64,000 nt of DNA, taken from positions 186,001 through 250,000 of the forward strand of contig NZ_JSYP01000011.1 in the NCBI RefSeq assembly GCF_000813005.1, given 5' to 3'. Position numbers and translations under genes: made by a program. Within the stretch, counting starts at the first letter, position 1. Each line of letters starts with the position of its first letter. Source of the stretch: Flavobacterium sp. KMS (GTDB lineage: Bacteria > Bacteroidota > Bacteroidia > Flavobacteriales > Flavobacteriaceae). Shown in pieces: positions 1 through 10,085 of this stretch. The notes beneath the pieces were generated by a model that made no database searches, was not told the DNA's origin, and saw only the letters and a program-made list of their open reading frames with translations.

Positions 1-2257
1 TGAAACCTTGGACGAAGCCAATTCTGAGAATATTCGCAAGCAATATCATACGATAGTTTTACCATTGTATCAAGGTTTTATTGATGACGAAAATCAGATT
101 ACGTGTTATACCGATCATCAGATTTTTGAGCGTTATCATAAATTCAATATTAAAAACGGCTATTCTAAAAAACAGAATATCACGCTTAAAGAATTGACCA
201 CATTATCGGTTGGGGATTATGTAACACATATCGATCACGGAATCGGGCGATTTGGTGGATTGCAAAAAATTCAGGTAGAAGGAAAAACGCAAGAAGCCAT
301 TAAGCTGGTTTATGCCGATAATGATATAGTGTATGTGAGTATACACTCGCTTCATAAAATTTCTAAATACAACGGAAAAGATGGAACGCCACCCAAAATT
401 TATAAGTTAGGATCGAATGCTTGGAAGATTTTAAAACAAAAAACCAAAGCACGTGTCAAACATATTGCCTTCAATCTTATTCAGCTGTATGCAAAAAGAA
501 GATTGGAAAAAGGATTCCAGTTTGCGCCAGATAGTTACTTACAAAACGAATTAGAAAGTTCGTTTATTTACGAAGATACACCAGATCAAACGAAATCAAC
601 TCAGGAAGTAAAAGCCGATATGGAAAGCGACCGACCAATGGATCGTTTGGTTTGTGGTGATGTAGGATTCGGAAAAACAGAAGTTGCAATTCGTGCCGCT
701 TTTAAAGCAGTAGATAATAGCAAGCAAGTTGCAGTCTTGGTACCAACCACAATTCTTGCCTACCAACATTACCGTACTTTTTCGGAACGATTAAAAGAAA
801 TGCCAGTTTCTGTTGGGTATTTAAACCGTTTTAGAACTGCAAAACAAAAGGCGCAAACGCTTAAAGATTTAGCCGAAGGAAAACTGGATATTGTAATTGG
901 AACACACCAATTAGTAAATAAAAATGTAGTTTTTAAAGATTTAGGATTGCTAATTGTCGACGAAGAACAAAAGTTTGGAGTAAACGTAAAAGATAAATTG
1001 AAGACAATTGCTGCCAATGTGGATACGTTGACATTAACAGCAACGCCAATTCCGAGAACATTACAATTCTCCTTAATGGCAGCGCGAGATTTATCTGTAA
1101 TTACAACACCTCCGCCCAATCGTTACCCAATCGAGACTAATGTAGTTGGTTTTAATGAAGAATTGATTCGTGACGCAATTTCGTATGAAATTCAGCGTAA
1201 CGGACAGGTTTTCTTTATTAATAACCGAATCGAAAATATAAAAGAAGTTGCCGGAATGATTCAGCGTTTGGTTCCAAATGCAAGAGTAGGAATCGGACAC
1301 GGACAAATGGAAGGTGCTAAGCTGGAAGAATTAATGCTAGCGTTCATGAACGGAGATTTTGATGTTCTGGTAGCTACAACAATTATCGAAAGTGGACTTG
1401 ATGTACCAAATGCCAATACCATTTTTATCAATAATGCTAATAACTTCGGATTGTCGGATTTACATCAAATGCGTGGTCGGGTAGGGCGTAGCAATAAGAA
1501 AGCATTTTGTTATTTCATCTGTCCGCCATATTCATCCATGACCGAAGATGCTCGTAAACGAATCCAGGCTTTAGAACAATTTAGCGAGTTAGGAAGTGGT
1601 TTTAATATCGCTATGAAAGATCTTGAAATTCGTGGAGCAGGAGATTTATTAGGAGGAGAACAAAGTGGTTTCATTAATGAAATCGGGTTTGATACTTACC
1701 AGAAAATCATGAATGAAGCTATCGAAGAATTAAAAGAAAACGAATTCAAAGATTTATATCCTGCAGAGAACGATATTGAAACGAAGGAGTACGTAAAAGA
1801 CTTGCAAATCGATACCGATTTTGAGTTATTGTTTTCTGATGAATATATTAATAATGTTACAGAGCGTTTGAGTTTGTACAACGAGTTAGGTTCTGTGAAA
1901 AATGAAGAAGAACTGGTTCTCTTCCAGAACAAATTAATTGACCGTTTCGGACCAATGCCTCCGCGTGCCAATGCTTTGATGAATAGTATTCGCATTAAAT
2001 GGATTGCGACTAAAATAGGAATTGAGAAACTGGTAATGAAAAAAGGTAAAATGATTGGCTATTTTGTTTCCGATCAACAGTCTGATTATTATCAATCGAA
2101 ACGTTTTCATAAAGTGATAAATTTTGTGCAAACACATAGTAATATTTGCAAAATGAAAGAAAAAGAAACTCCAAATGGTTTACGTCTTTTATTGACTTTC
2201 GAGAATGTAAAATCTACCAAAAGAGCTTTGGAGTTGATGGAAATGTTGGGGGAGTAA
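1..2257 (+). CDS. mfd: Transcription-repair coupling factor Mfd, C-terminal part (5' end outside window)
   Basis: Mfd is a DNA translocase that removes RNA polymerase stalled at lesions and recruits UvrA. The reading frame is open to the window edge, so the apparent start at position 8 is only an internal TTG codon. About 750 residues are present against roughly 1,100 in full-length Mfd, so the UvrB-like N-terminal modules are missing. Visible in order are the RNA-polymerase-interacting domain (GDYVTHIDHGIGRFGG), Walker A (GDVGFGKTE), the DEEQ helicase motif, TATPIPRTL, the C-terminal helicase lobe with QMRGRVGRS, and the TRCF C-terminal domain. It converges with the minus-strand ATPase gene downstream. 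Confidence 0.97.
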   Translation, partial: ETLDEANSENIRKQYHTIVLPLYQGFIDDENQITCYTDHQIFERYHKFNIKNGYSKKQNITLKELTTLSVGDYVTHIDHGIGRFGGLQKIQVEGKTQEAIKLVYADNDIVYVSIHSLHKISKYNGKDGTPPKIYKLGSNAWKILKQKTKARVKHIAFNLIQLYAKRRLEKGFQFAPDSYLQNELESSFIYEDTPDQTKSTQEVKADMESDRPMDRLVCGDVGFGKTEVAIRAAFKAVDNSKQVAVLVPTTILAYQHYRTFSERLKEMPVSVGYLNRFRTAKQKAQTLKDLAEGKLDIVIGTHQLVNKNVVFKDLGLLIVDEEQKFGVNVKDKLKTIAANVDTLTLTATPIPRTLQFSLMAARDLSVITTPPPNRYPIETNVVGFNEELIRDAISYEIQRNGQVFFINNRIENIKEVAGMIQRLVPNARVGIGHGQMEGAKLEELMLAFMNGDFDVLVATTIIESGLDVPNANTIFINNANNFGLSDLHQMRGRVGRSNKKAFCYFICPPYSSMTEDARKRIQALEQFSELGSGFNIAMKDLEIRGAGDLLGGEQSGFINEIGFDTYQKIMNEAIEELKENEFKDLYPAENDIETKEYVKDLQIDTDFELLFSDEYINNVTERLSLYNELGSVKNEEELVLFQNKLIDRFGPMPPRANALMNSIRIKWIATKIGIEKLVMKKGKMIGYFVSDQQSDYYQSKRFHKVINFVQTHSNICKMKEKETPNGLRLLLTFENVKSTKRALELMEMLGE

Positions 2258-2270
2258 TATTGGATCAGAA

Positions 2271-2295
2271 CTAACAGGTTTTTAAAACCTGTTAG
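2271..2295. repeat. 25-bp near-perfect palindrome between convergent genes
   Basis: CTAACAGGTTTT (2271-2282) is followed after one base by its exact reverse complement (2284-2295). It lies between the convergent mfd and ATPase genes and could act as a bidirectional terminator. There is no clear U-tract on either side, so it may instead be a dispersed palindromic repeat. Confidence 0.6.
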
Positions 2296-2314
2296 ATCTG
2301 TACTATAGTAAATT

Positions 2315-3046
2315 CTATTTTTTATTATCCAACAGTATTTCGGTCATATTCTTATAATTATTTAAGAAACCTTTGGTGATTAAGTAGTGTTCCGTTTCTT
2401 CATAATCGACTTGTCTTATTCCGTTTTCATCCAATTGATATATTATTGCATTCGGATATGCCAGAAGAATGGGAGAGTGGGTAGCGATTATAAACTGCGA
2501 ATTGTTTTTTACGTGTTCATCTATTGCCGCAAACAGTGTAAGTTGCCTCATGGGAGATAAAGCAGCTTCGGGCTCATCAAAAACATAAAGACCATTTCCG
2601 CCTAATCGTTCAGTAATGATTTTCATGAAAGATTCCCCATGAGAACATTCATGCAAGGAATGACCCGTTCCCTGAAGGTTGTCTGTTGCTTCCATATAAG
2701 TTGCCAGATTATAAAAACTTTCAGCACGAAGAAAGTAATAGTCTTCTGGGAGACTATGACTTTTTGCAATCTTCAAATAATTAAAAAGACCAGATGTATT
2801 CTGATGGGTACTAAAACGAGCATGTTTACTTCCTCCTTCTTGACTTAATCCCATACTTAAAGCAATTGCTTCTATCAGCGTTGATTTTCCTGAGCCATTT
2901 TCTCCTACGATAAAAGTAACATCAGAGTGAAATTCAACTTTATCCAACCCTTTTATAGATGGTATCGTAAAGGGATATTCCTCATAACTTGTAATTGATT
3001 CTCTTTTGAGTGAGATTTCTTTTAAATAAGGTTTGTTTGTTATCAC
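2315..3046 (-). CDS. Small ABC-type AAA family ATPase
   Basis: A 243-residue stand-alone nucleotide-binding protein of the AAA_21/AAA_23 type. Seen directly: Walker A GENGSGKST at residues 48-56, a signature-like CSHGES at 134-139, Walker B YVFDEPE at 154-160 with D157 and E158, and a switch histidine in IIATHSP near residue 190. It has no membrane segments and no adjacent transporter or nuclease partner, so it is unlikely to be a transport ATPase. Proteins of this family act in DNA repair, OLD-like defence or unknown roles, and the sequence does not decide between these. It is a single gene with its own neighbourhood; the next minus-strand gene upstream is separated by about 200 bases and a terminator. 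Confidence 0.85.
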   Translation of the reverse strand: MITNKPYLKEISLKRESITSYEEYPFTIPSIKGLDKVEFHSDVTFIVGENGSGKSTLIEAIALSMGLSQEGGSKHARFSTHQNTSGLFNYLKIAKSHSLPEDYYFLRAESFYNLATYMEATDNLQGTGHSLHECSHGESFMKIITERLGGNGLYVFDEPEAALSPMRQLTLFAAIDEHVKNNSQFIIATHSPILLAYPNAIIYQLDENGIRQVDYEETEHYLITKGFLNNYKNMTEILLDNKK

Positions 3047-3151
3047 TTACGAGTTGCTTTAATTGAATTGATGAAGAGGGTTCAAAAATAAAACATTTTT
3101 ATGGATGAGCTTCTTAAAATTTATTAGAGCATAAAAACAAATGAGTTTCCT

Positions 3152-3193
3152 GAAAAAAAATAAGGGCGTATGAAATTTTCATACGCCCTTATT
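3152..3193 (-). terminator. Rho-independent terminator of the kinase/phospho-lyase gene
   Basis: AATAAGGGCGTATG pairs with CATACGCCCTTATT around a short AT loop at 3159-3193. On the minus strand it is followed by a run of eight T residues (3153-3160). It sits 62 bases after the stop codon of the 3255-5558 gene. Confidence 0.9.
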
Positions 3194-3254
3194 AATTCAA
3201 CGGGATAGAAACTATATCCGATTATTGTAATTAACTATTTGACAATTAATTTAT

Positions 3255-5558
3255 TTAAACATGAACTTCTTTTAATATCTCTTCAAGGTATTGTACCATT
3301 TCATCTGCATTTTGTTTGTTGAATGGCATTGGTGGTTTTATTTTTAAAACATTGTGCAAGGGTCCGTCAGTACTTAGTAAATATCCTTTTTCTTTCATTT
3401 TTTCGACAACAATGTCAATTTCTGGAATTGCGGGTTCCATGGTTGTTCTGTCTTTTACCATTTCGGCACCAATGAATAAACCATGCCCACGAACATCACT
3501 AATGATTGGGAATTTATTCATTAATCCTTTTAGTAAATCCATTAAGTAATTACCCACTTCTAAGGCATGTTGTTGCATTTCTTCATCTTGAATTACTTCC
3601 AGAACAGCTAGTCCAGCCGACATAGATACTGGATTACCTCCAAAAGTGTTGAAGTATTCCATTCCGTTATTAAAAGCATCGGCAATTTCGTTTGTTACGA
3701 TTACTGCTGCAAGCGGATGACCGTTTCCTATAGGTTTTCCTAGTACAACAATATCGGGAACGACATCTTGTAACTCGAAACCCCAGAATTTATCCCCAAC
3801 TCTTCCAAATCCTACCTGAACTTCATCGGCAATACATACTCCACCCGAAGCTCTTACGTAATCATACACTGTTTTTAGATAGTTTTGGGGTAATGGAATC
3901 TGACCTCCAACTCCCAATAAGGTTTCGCAGATAAATACTGCTGGTGCTTTGTCTTCTTTTTTTAAATCTTCAATTATTCTTTGTACATCGGCAGCATATT
4001 TTTCGCCTGCATTTGCATCGCCATATTTATAAGGACCTCGATATAAATCGGGATTAATTGCTTTATGAATCCACGGCATTTTTCCAAAACCTCCTTTACT
4101 GTCAAATTTATACGGACTCATTTCCATTGCCACGGTTGAGGTTCCGTGATAAGCATGATCCAATACAATAATGTCTTTTTGCTTAGTAAAGTGGCGACTC
4201 ATTCTTATAGCAAGGTCATTTGCCTCACTACCAGAGTTTACGAAATAACAAACGCTTAATGACGATGGTAATGTTGCGGTAAGTTTTTCAGCATATTCTA
4301 ATATAGTATCGTTAAGATACCTTGTATTAGTGTTTAAAGTTGCAATTTGTTTTTGCATTTTCTTTACCACTACAGGATGACAATGTCCAACGTGGGATGG
4401 ATTGTTTACACAATCTACAAAGGTTCTTCCTTTATCATCATATAAGTATTGTAATGCCCCTTTTACGATTTTTAGTTTCTCGTTGTAACCAATGCTTAGA
4501 TTTCTACCTACATTTTTTTGACGAGCCTGTAATAAATCAGAATAGTCGGAATCATTTATCACGCCATCAAATCCGCAAGCTTTTCTAAAAGTATCCTGAG
4601 CTTTTATAGGATTTATTTTGATGAGTTTGTATAATAACTCCCAAGCTGGCTTCTCTGTTATGAAATGATGGGCATTATCGCTATTTAGCGATGCGTTATA
4701 AGCCGACTGTGTTACGCTTATACAAAGCCTTCCAGCGATTAAATAATATAATAAATCTAGTTCTTGTGTTGTAAGCGAATATGCTTCATGATATCCTTTT
4801 ACGATGAATGAAGCAGCTGTTAACGGATCATCACTTTCTAGGATTGCATACGTACAAGCTATTGCAAGATTATTGATTAAAGCGGAATAAACCATATCGC
4901 CAAAATCTATCAAACCAGTAGTTTTTTCTCCTTGCGTCATTACATTACAATCATTGGCATCATTATGAATGTATGCGTGTCGTAATGAATGTATTTGCGG
5001 AAGCACTTCGGTATCAAACTGCAAAAGGAAATACCCAGCAATTCGTCTTCGTTCGTGATTGGTAATGTACTTCAGTTTTTCATTGGCATCACCCGCTCTG
5101 CTAATGTCCCACGTATAATGGCGATGCATTGCAGGGTGAGAAAAGTCTTGTAATGCTTTATCCATATTCCCCATAAATGCACCTAAATTATAAAGAGCAG
5201 TGCTTGATTTTTTTTGTTCCTCGTACCAAAAAGTGCCTTCGAGGAAACTAAGAATTCGTACGTAATACGTTTTGTTATCTCTGATTATTTGGGTTAAAGC
5301 TTCTCCGTTTTTATTGATAGAAAACTGCTGAAAATTGTCTGCTAAAGGGCTTTTGCTTAAATGCTGAATGATTTTAACCTGCGCATCCAGAAAAGGATAC
5401 GGCTGATTTTCATCAGAAAGCTTTAATATATACTTTTGATTTTTCTCATCGGTTAAGATAAAATTCAATTCATCATAACCGTCTAACGCTTTTACGGTAG
5501 CGGATAATCCATAATGTTCTATCGCTAATTGCTGAATGTCTGTTTCTGAAAAAATCAT
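3255..5558 (-). CDS. APH-type kinase fused to class III aminotransferase-fold phospho-lyase
   Basis: A 767-residue two-domain protein. Residues 1 to about 330 form an aminoglycoside-phosphotransferase/choline-kinase fold with the catalytic loop [12 protein letters not shown] (D200, N204) and the metal-binding GLIDFGD (D218). Residues about 340-767 form a PLP-dependent class III fold with SGSEAND, a cofactor aspartate at D578 in [10 protein letters not shown] and the Schiff-base lysine K608 in [10 protein letters not shown]. The [11 protein letters not shown] and GKPIGNGHP segments resemble the ethanolamine-phosphate and 5-phosphohydroxylysine phospho-lyases (AGXT2L family) more than ordinary transaminases. 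Inference: the first domain phosphorylates an amino alcohol and the second eliminates the phosphate. The true substrate is unknown. It is monocistronic, about 190 bases after the GH42 gene. Confidence 0.85.
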   Translation of the reverse strand: MIFSETDIQQLAIEHYGLSATVKALDGYDELNFILTDEKNQKYILKLSDENQPYPFLDAQVKIIQHLSKSPLADNFQQFSINKNGEALTQIIRDNKTYYVRILSFLEGTFWYEEQKKSSTALYNLGAFMGNMDKALQDFSHPAMHRHYTWDISRAGDANEKLKYITNHERRRIAGYFLLQFDTEVLPQIHSLRHAYIHNDANDCNVMTQGEKTTGLIDFGDMVYSALINNLAIACTYAILESDDPLTAASFIVKGYHEAYSLTTQELDLLYYLIAGRLCISVTQSAYNASLNSDNAHHFITEKPAWELLYKLIKINPIKAQDTFRKACGFDGVINDSDYSDLLQARQKNVGRNLSIGYNEKLKIVKGALQYLYDDKGRTFVDCVNNPSHVGHCHPVVVKKMQKQIATLNTNTRYLNDTILEYAEKLTATLPSSLSVCYFVNSGSEANDLAIRMSRHFTKQKDIIVLDHAYHGTSTVAMEMSPYKFDSKGGFGKMPWIHKAINPDLYRGPYKYGDANAGEKYAADVQRIIEDLKKEDKAPAVFICETLLGVGGQIPLPQNYLKTVYDYVRASGGVCIADEVQVGFGRVGDKFWGFELQDVVPDIVVLGKPIGNGHPLAAVIVTNEIADAFNNGMEYFNTFGGNPVSMSAGLAVLEVIQDEEMQQHALEVGNYLMDLLKGLMNKFPIISDVRGHGLFIGAEMVKDRTTMEPAIPEIDIVVEKMKEKGYLLSTDGPLHNVLKIKPPMPFNKQNADEMVQYLEEILKEVHV

Positions 5559-5749
5559 TGGTATTGTTTATTAAGTTGTTTTGTCTGTTTTCTCGTTTTC
5601 CTACAAGGTATTTTTTTGATTATGTAGTGAAAAGTTTTTCACCACAAATTTCACAAATTATCGCTAATTTTTTTAAATAAAAGCATTCTTATATTTGTGC
5701 TAATTGCTTCGCCAGTTCGCTCTTTCAGGCTCGGGTTGTGGCTGTTTTT

Positions 5750-7885
5750 TTATTTCCAAATAATGGCTTGTGCTGGTTGTAAAGGGTTTTGTCCCACAAG
5801 AATTTTACTTCCTTGAGGTATTGGTAAGTTTATAGGTTCGTTTGTATAGTTTACACCTACGTAAAAACCATCCCTCCATTCTACAAATACTCCTTTTGGT
5901 AAATCTTCGATAGTAACTTTTGCACGTTCGTAAATAGTACGTACAACTTGTCTTTCTAAAGTTCCGTCTTTACTTTCTGCACCGATATAAGTAACAGTCC
6001 CTTTGCCTAATTTTCTTGTAATAGCAGCAGCTTTACCTTTATAAAATTGATCTGCATAGGTTGCTAATACTTCCGTTCCTTGTTTTGGGTTTAGGACATC
6101 TGCCCAGGTATTCCATTTGTGGGTATTGTTTCCTGAGCTTATTGTTCCGTTTACATTGGCAACAAGCATATCAAAAAAATCTACATCGGCACCAATTAAT
6201 GGTACGATTGGCGCACTCCAATTAGCTTCAAAGAAATGTCCGTTTCTATCCTTTTGACCTGTACGGCAAGAAAGGATTAAGTTTCCTCCGTTTTCAACAT
6301 ATTTAGTCCATTTATCGACCAATTTCTGATCTATAAGTTGATAAGCAGGAGCAACAATAAACGGATAAGCAGAGAAATCTTCATCTTCTGTAATAAAATC
6401 CATTGGCGCACCAGTCGATTTTACTGCAGTTGTATATATGTTTCTATGTCTCCAGGTACTCCAGAATTCTGTTTGTTTTTGGTTTTCTAAATCCCAAAGA
6501 TTTTCATGACTCCATAAAAAACCTGTTTTTCTTTTTGCAATTTCCTGAGGAATTACCGCTTTAGGATTGTATTCTTTACGAAGCAATTTCATGTCCTCGA
6601 TAGATTGTACAAATTCTTTTCCACCTGTAGTAAGTGTAACACCATCGGTTCCTACGATTCCGTCATGGTACATTTCACTACTTCCTAGCGGGTGTCTGTA
6701 TCTATACGTACAAGTAAATGAACAACCACCACCAAAAGCTTGAGATATCCACATATGAACCGTTCCTGGTTGTAATTGTGGGTTAATTCCAGCCCAGTTT
6801 ACTTGCCCAGGTTGTAACTCCATAATACCAGTAACACCGCTTATAGATCTGTAATAATCGTTTGCTTCAGATATTTTGTTAGGATGCCCCATTCTAAAAC
6901 TATCTCCTCCTAAAGGATTCTGTCCACTTACAGGATACATGGTATACGTAATGAAATCCATTTTGTTAGCACTTCTAGGATCGGCATCATAGATTACATT
7001 GGTAAAGTTGGTTGTTATCCATTGTTTTGGATCAACATACTTTCTAAGTATTTCGGCTTGTCTATTTAAATATTCACCCTGTGCATCCGAGGTAAATCTT
7101 TTAAAATCTAAAACGGCATGAGGGCTTAGCTTATCTTCAAAATAAATTTCGGCATTAGGTAAAACTATTTGTTCAAAGTTATTATAACGAGTACTCCAAA
7201 AATTCCCAACCCATTCTGTATTTAGTTTTTCGATTGTTCCGTATTTGGCTTTAAGCCAAATTTGAAATGCTTTACGAGCTGAAGGACTGAAATCGGCAGT
7301 TCCCAAAGGTTCATTGTCGATTTGCCAACCCATAATATTTTTGTTCTTACCGTATCTTTTTCCAAGTTCGGCAACTATTTGATCTGTAAATTCTCGGTAT
7401 TTTTCATTTGTTATAGATACATTAGCTCTATTACCGTGTTCTCTGCGACGCCCGCTTGCATCTACCAAATAAATTTCAGGATATTTGTCTCCCATCCATG
7501 CTGGTGGAGTTGGAGTTGGGGTACAAAGAATCACTTTTAATCCATTTTTTTCGGCTATGGCAAGTGCATCATCAAGCCATTTAAAATCATATTTCCCTTC
7601 TTCGGGTTCCATATACGTCCAGGCAAATTCGGCAAAATGCGTAAACTCAAATCCTAGTTTTTTTATGTTTTTTAAATCACGTTCCCATTGTTCTTTTGGC
7701 CATTGTTCAGGATAATAGTAAACACCAATTTGCATTAAATCGGGTTTTGAAAAAAAACGTTGTGCGTCTTTGTTCTCCGTAGAAGTGGTTTTTTTGCTTT
7801 GAGAAAAAACGGGATTCGAATTACAATTTGCGATAAGCAATAGTGTAAATAAAATTTTAACTAATGGTATATTTTGCTTGAACAT
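5750..7885 (-). CDS. Exported GH42 beta-galactosidase
   Basis: A 711-residue glycoside hydrolase family 42 enzyme that removes terminal beta-galactosyl residues. The N-terminus carries a hydrophobic export signal followed by Cys21 (LLIANC), so it may be a lipoprotein, though asparagine before the cysteine is unusual. The TIM barrel starts near residue 50 (GVYYYPEQWP). The acid/base glutamate is E192 in QIDNEPLG and the likely nucleophile is E356 in GIMELQPGQ. A Trp-rich trimerisation-like domain and a C-terminal beta domain follow. It is the last gene of the SusC-SusD-GH63-GH42 group, 43 bases after the GH63 gene, and probably shortens galactose-containing oligosaccharides in the periplasm. 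Confidence 0.92.
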   Translation of the reverse strand: MFKQNIPLVKILFTLLLIANCNSNPVFSQSKKTTSTENKDAQRFFSKPDLMQIGVYYYPEQWPKEQWERDLKNIKKLGFEFTHFAEFAWTYMEPEEGKYDFKWLDDALAIAEKNGLKVILCTPTPTPPAWMGDKYPEIYLVDASGRRREHGNRANVSITNEKYREFTDQIVAELGKRYGKNKNIMGWQIDNEPLGTADFSPSARKAFQIWLKAKYGTIEKLNTEWVGNFWSTRYNNFEQIVLPNAEIYFEDKLSPHAVLDFKRFTSDAQGEYLNRQAEILRKYVDPKQWITTNFTNVIYDADPRSANKMDFITYTMYPVSGQNPLGGDSFRMGHPNKISEANDYYRSISGVTGIMELQPGQVNWAGINPQLQPGTVHMWISQAFGGGCSFTCTYRYRHPLGSSEMYHDGIVGTDGVTLTTGGKEFVQSIEDMKLLRKEYNPKAVIPQEIAKRKTGFLWSHENLWDLENQKQTEFWSTWRHRNIYTTAVKSTGAPMDFITEDEDFSAYPFIVAPAYQLIDQKLVDKWTKYVENGGNLILSCRTGQKDRNGHFFEANWSAPIVPLIGADVDFFDMLVANVNGTISSGNNTHKWNTWADVLNPKQGTEVLATYADQFYKGKAAAITRKLGKGTVTYIGAESKDGTLERQVVRTIYERAKVTIEDLPKGVFVEWRDGFYVGVNYTNEPINLPIPQGSKILVGQNPLQPAQAIIWK

Positions 7886-7928
7886 TCTTGGTTGTATTGA
7901 GTTAATCGAATATGTGGTATTTTTTTAA

Positions 7929-9935
7929 TTATTTATCTTCTAAAAGTAGCATTAAATAATGTGATGCCGACCAGCTAAAGTTAAAAGCTTCCATTCCTTT
8001 TCCTGTAAGGGGTTGGTAGTTTTCTCTTATAGATGTGCCTTTATCCAGAACACCTTCTGCATTATGAATGAGTTTATGTGCCAATTGATTTGCTTCGGTT
8101 GTATAACCATATTTTTCTAATCCATTTATACCAAAATAACTTTGGTCAAGCCAAATTGGTCCTCTCCAATAGCCACGTTCTGGTTTAAATTTTGGGTGAT
8201 TTGCTGCCAATGTTGGTAACGGAACAAAAGTGTTGAAAATAGCAGGATTCATCATGTTTTCTTTCATTGCTTTGGTTTGTTCGGAAGTAGCAACCTCAGC
8301 CCAAATAGGTAAATATCCTTCGCAACCCATTGCTTTTATCAATGTTTTACCGTCGATTGTGGTATCGTAATACCAACCTGTTGCTGGATCCCAAAATTGA
8401 GTTTGGATTTTAGCTTTTAATGCAACACTTTCGTCTTGCCATTTTTTAGCTTCTTCATTCAATTTTAAAACTTGAGCCATTTTGTTTAAATAGTTCTTTT
8501 CGGCGTATAAAAAGGAATTTAAGTCAACACTTTCTTGATCTAGCGAATAGGCTTTATCACCGTTTTTTAAGATTTTACTATCGTCAAAACGAACAGCATT
8601 ATCCATTCCGCTTTCCCATTTGGCTGCGACCAATGTTCCATCTGTAGAACCAAATTCGCATATTCCGTCTTGGTCATGGTCACGCTCTTTGTACCACCAG
8701 TTATGATATGATTTTAGTTTTGGATAAAACTCTTTTATAAAATTAGCATCTTTAGTTTTCTCATAAATTTTCCAGATTGCCCATGCAGCAAGTGGAGATT
8801 TTGTGTTTCGGTAATTGTTTTCTTCTATTAGATTGTTTCTATAAACACAATCCGGAATAAATCCGTTTGGCTCCTGATAATCAAATAGCGCACGCATTTG
8901 GTCTTTTGCTAGTTCAGCATCATAATTGGCAACTGCAACTGCGTGTTTCCAACTGTCCCATGCCCAAAAACCATGAAACCACTCATAATTGTAACTCGGG
9001 AAAAGTCCACCGTGTTTTAAACCTTCGGCAGCAATTCGGGTATTGTTTTGTAATGTAAGTACCAGTTTAGCGACTAAATCAGAATACGTATTGTCTTTGT
9101 AGATGGCTTTTTTCTTGGCTATTAATTGTGCTAATTGAGTTTCTTTTTCTTTTTGTGTGTTTTTAAGTAGCGTATTAAATGTTGTTTTTGCTATAACTTC
9201 ATTCTCCTTTTTCCATGAGTACTGTGAGAAAATAAAGGATTGAGAAACAACTATTTCTTTGGTTTCGTTTGGCTTTAATGTTAGCTTTTCTGTTTGAGTT
9301 TTATAACCTTGTTTTGTGATTTCAATTTCTGGTGTTGCATTAAAAAACTGAATGTAACCCACGGCTGTACTTTTCGTGGAAACGATTTTTAATATTTTAC
9401 CTTCTTTAGATAATTGTAAATCATCTAAAAAAGTAGTTGAACCATAAGATGGATAAAGTGTTATTGTTTTTCCTGATTTATTGGTAATACTTGTTTTTTG
9501 TAATGCCGAATGTCCTGATAAAAAAACTAGTTGTTGCTTTATCTCTAATTTTTCGTTTTTAAATTGCTGTTCTAAGTGGCTATTGTAGCTGTTTTGACTT
9601 ACTAAAGCCTTTTTCCAGTTTATAGCTTCTTGTTTGTTCTCGTCATTAAGTTGTAAGGAAACAAACGAGGGACTTAACCAAACTCCGTTTTGTTCTGTCA
9701 TTAAAAATGGACCAGAAAAACCACCTTGAACTTCAGAAGGTTCTAGAAATCCGAATCCGAACCAAGCGCCTTTATCCGAGAAAACCAATGATTCTCTATC
9801 GGTTGCATTTGCTGGGTTTCCTTTGTAGTTTATGCTGTTTTTTGAAGATTCTAAAATCGGAAAGTCTTTTTGTGCCCAACTGGATTGTAATATAAAAAAG
9901 AATGAAAGAATAAAAAGTGTTTGCCTTTTGCCCAT
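7929..9935 (-). CDS. Secreted GH63/MGH1-like alpha-glycosidase
   Basis: A 668-residue protein with a clear signal peptide (cleavage near SSWAQ, about residue 21), a beta-rich N-terminal region, and an (alpha/alpha)6 barrel from about residue 280. The barrel resembles GH63 and mannosylglycerate-hydrolase-like (MGH1) enzymes such as E. coli YgjK. The candidate catalytic acid is D327 in FWAWDSWKH and the candidate base is E638 in SIRENYQP. ESGMDNAVRFDDS and YWRGPIWLDQ are typical substrate-site segments. It sits between susD and the GH42 gene and should cut an alpha linkage on the same glycan; the linkage cannot be read from the sequence. A terminator-like hairpin precedes it. Confidence 0.85.
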   Translation of the reverse strand: MGKRQTLFILSFFFILQSSWAQKDFPILESSKNSINYKGNPANATDRESLVFSDKGAWFGFGFLEPSEVQGGFSGPFLMTEQNGVWLSPSFVSLQLNDENKQEAINWKKALVSQNSYNSHLEQQFKNEKLEIKQQLVFLSGHSALQKTSITNKSGKTITLYPSYGSTTFLDDLQLSKEGKILKIVSTKSTAVGYIQFFNATPEIEITKQGYKTQTEKLTLKPNETKEIVVSQSFIFSQYSWKKENEVIAKTTFNTLLKNTQKEKETQLAQLIAKKKAIYKDNTYSDLVAKLVLTLQNNTRIAAEGLKHGGLFPSYNYEWFHGFWAWDSWKHAVAVANYDAELAKDQMRALFDYQEPNGFIPDCVYRNNLIEENNYRNTKSPLAAWAIWKIYEKTKDANFIKEFYPKLKSYHNWWYKERDHDQDGICEFGSTDGTLVAAKWESGMDNAVRFDDSKILKNGDKAYSLDQESVDLNSFLYAEKNYLNKMAQVLKLNEEAKKWQDESVALKAKIQTQFWDPATGWYYDTTIDGKTLIKAMGCEGYLPIWAEVATSEQTKAMKENMMNPAIFNTFVPLPTLAANHPKFKPERGYWRGPIWLDQSYFGINGLEKYGYTTEANQLAHKLIHNAEGVLDKGTSIRENYQPLTGKGMEAFNFSWSASHYLMLLLEDK

Positions 9936-10025
9936 GTTATTTCGTTTTTTATTGAATGTTTTTGGTTTTGAGATATATTTCTTTTTTTAAGTAGTGATTA
10001 ATAGAGAAATACGAAATCAGTAGAT

Positions 10026-10062
10026 AAAAAGAATAGCCCAAGAAATATAGGGCTATTCTTTT
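10026..10062 (-). terminator. Terminator-like hairpin between susD and the glycosidase genes
   Basis: AAAAGAATAGCCC (10027-10039) and GGGCTATTCTTTT (10050-10062) form a 13-bp stem with a 10-base loop. On the minus strand it ends in TTCTTTTTATC. It lies between the susD stop codon (10086) and the GH63 start (9935), so it may let only part of the SusCD transcripts continue into the enzyme genes. Confidence 0.8.
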
Positions 10063-10085
10063 AAAAATTAAAATGATTTAATGGA

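Noticed and set aside
769..1119. 116-residue minus-strand ORF within mfd
   Set aside because: It overlaps conserved helicase motifs of mfd in another frame and has no recognisable features.
2271..2295. Classic Rho-independent terminator after mfd
   Set aside because: The palindrome is perfect but has almost no loop and no T-run; I list it as a repeat with possible terminator role.
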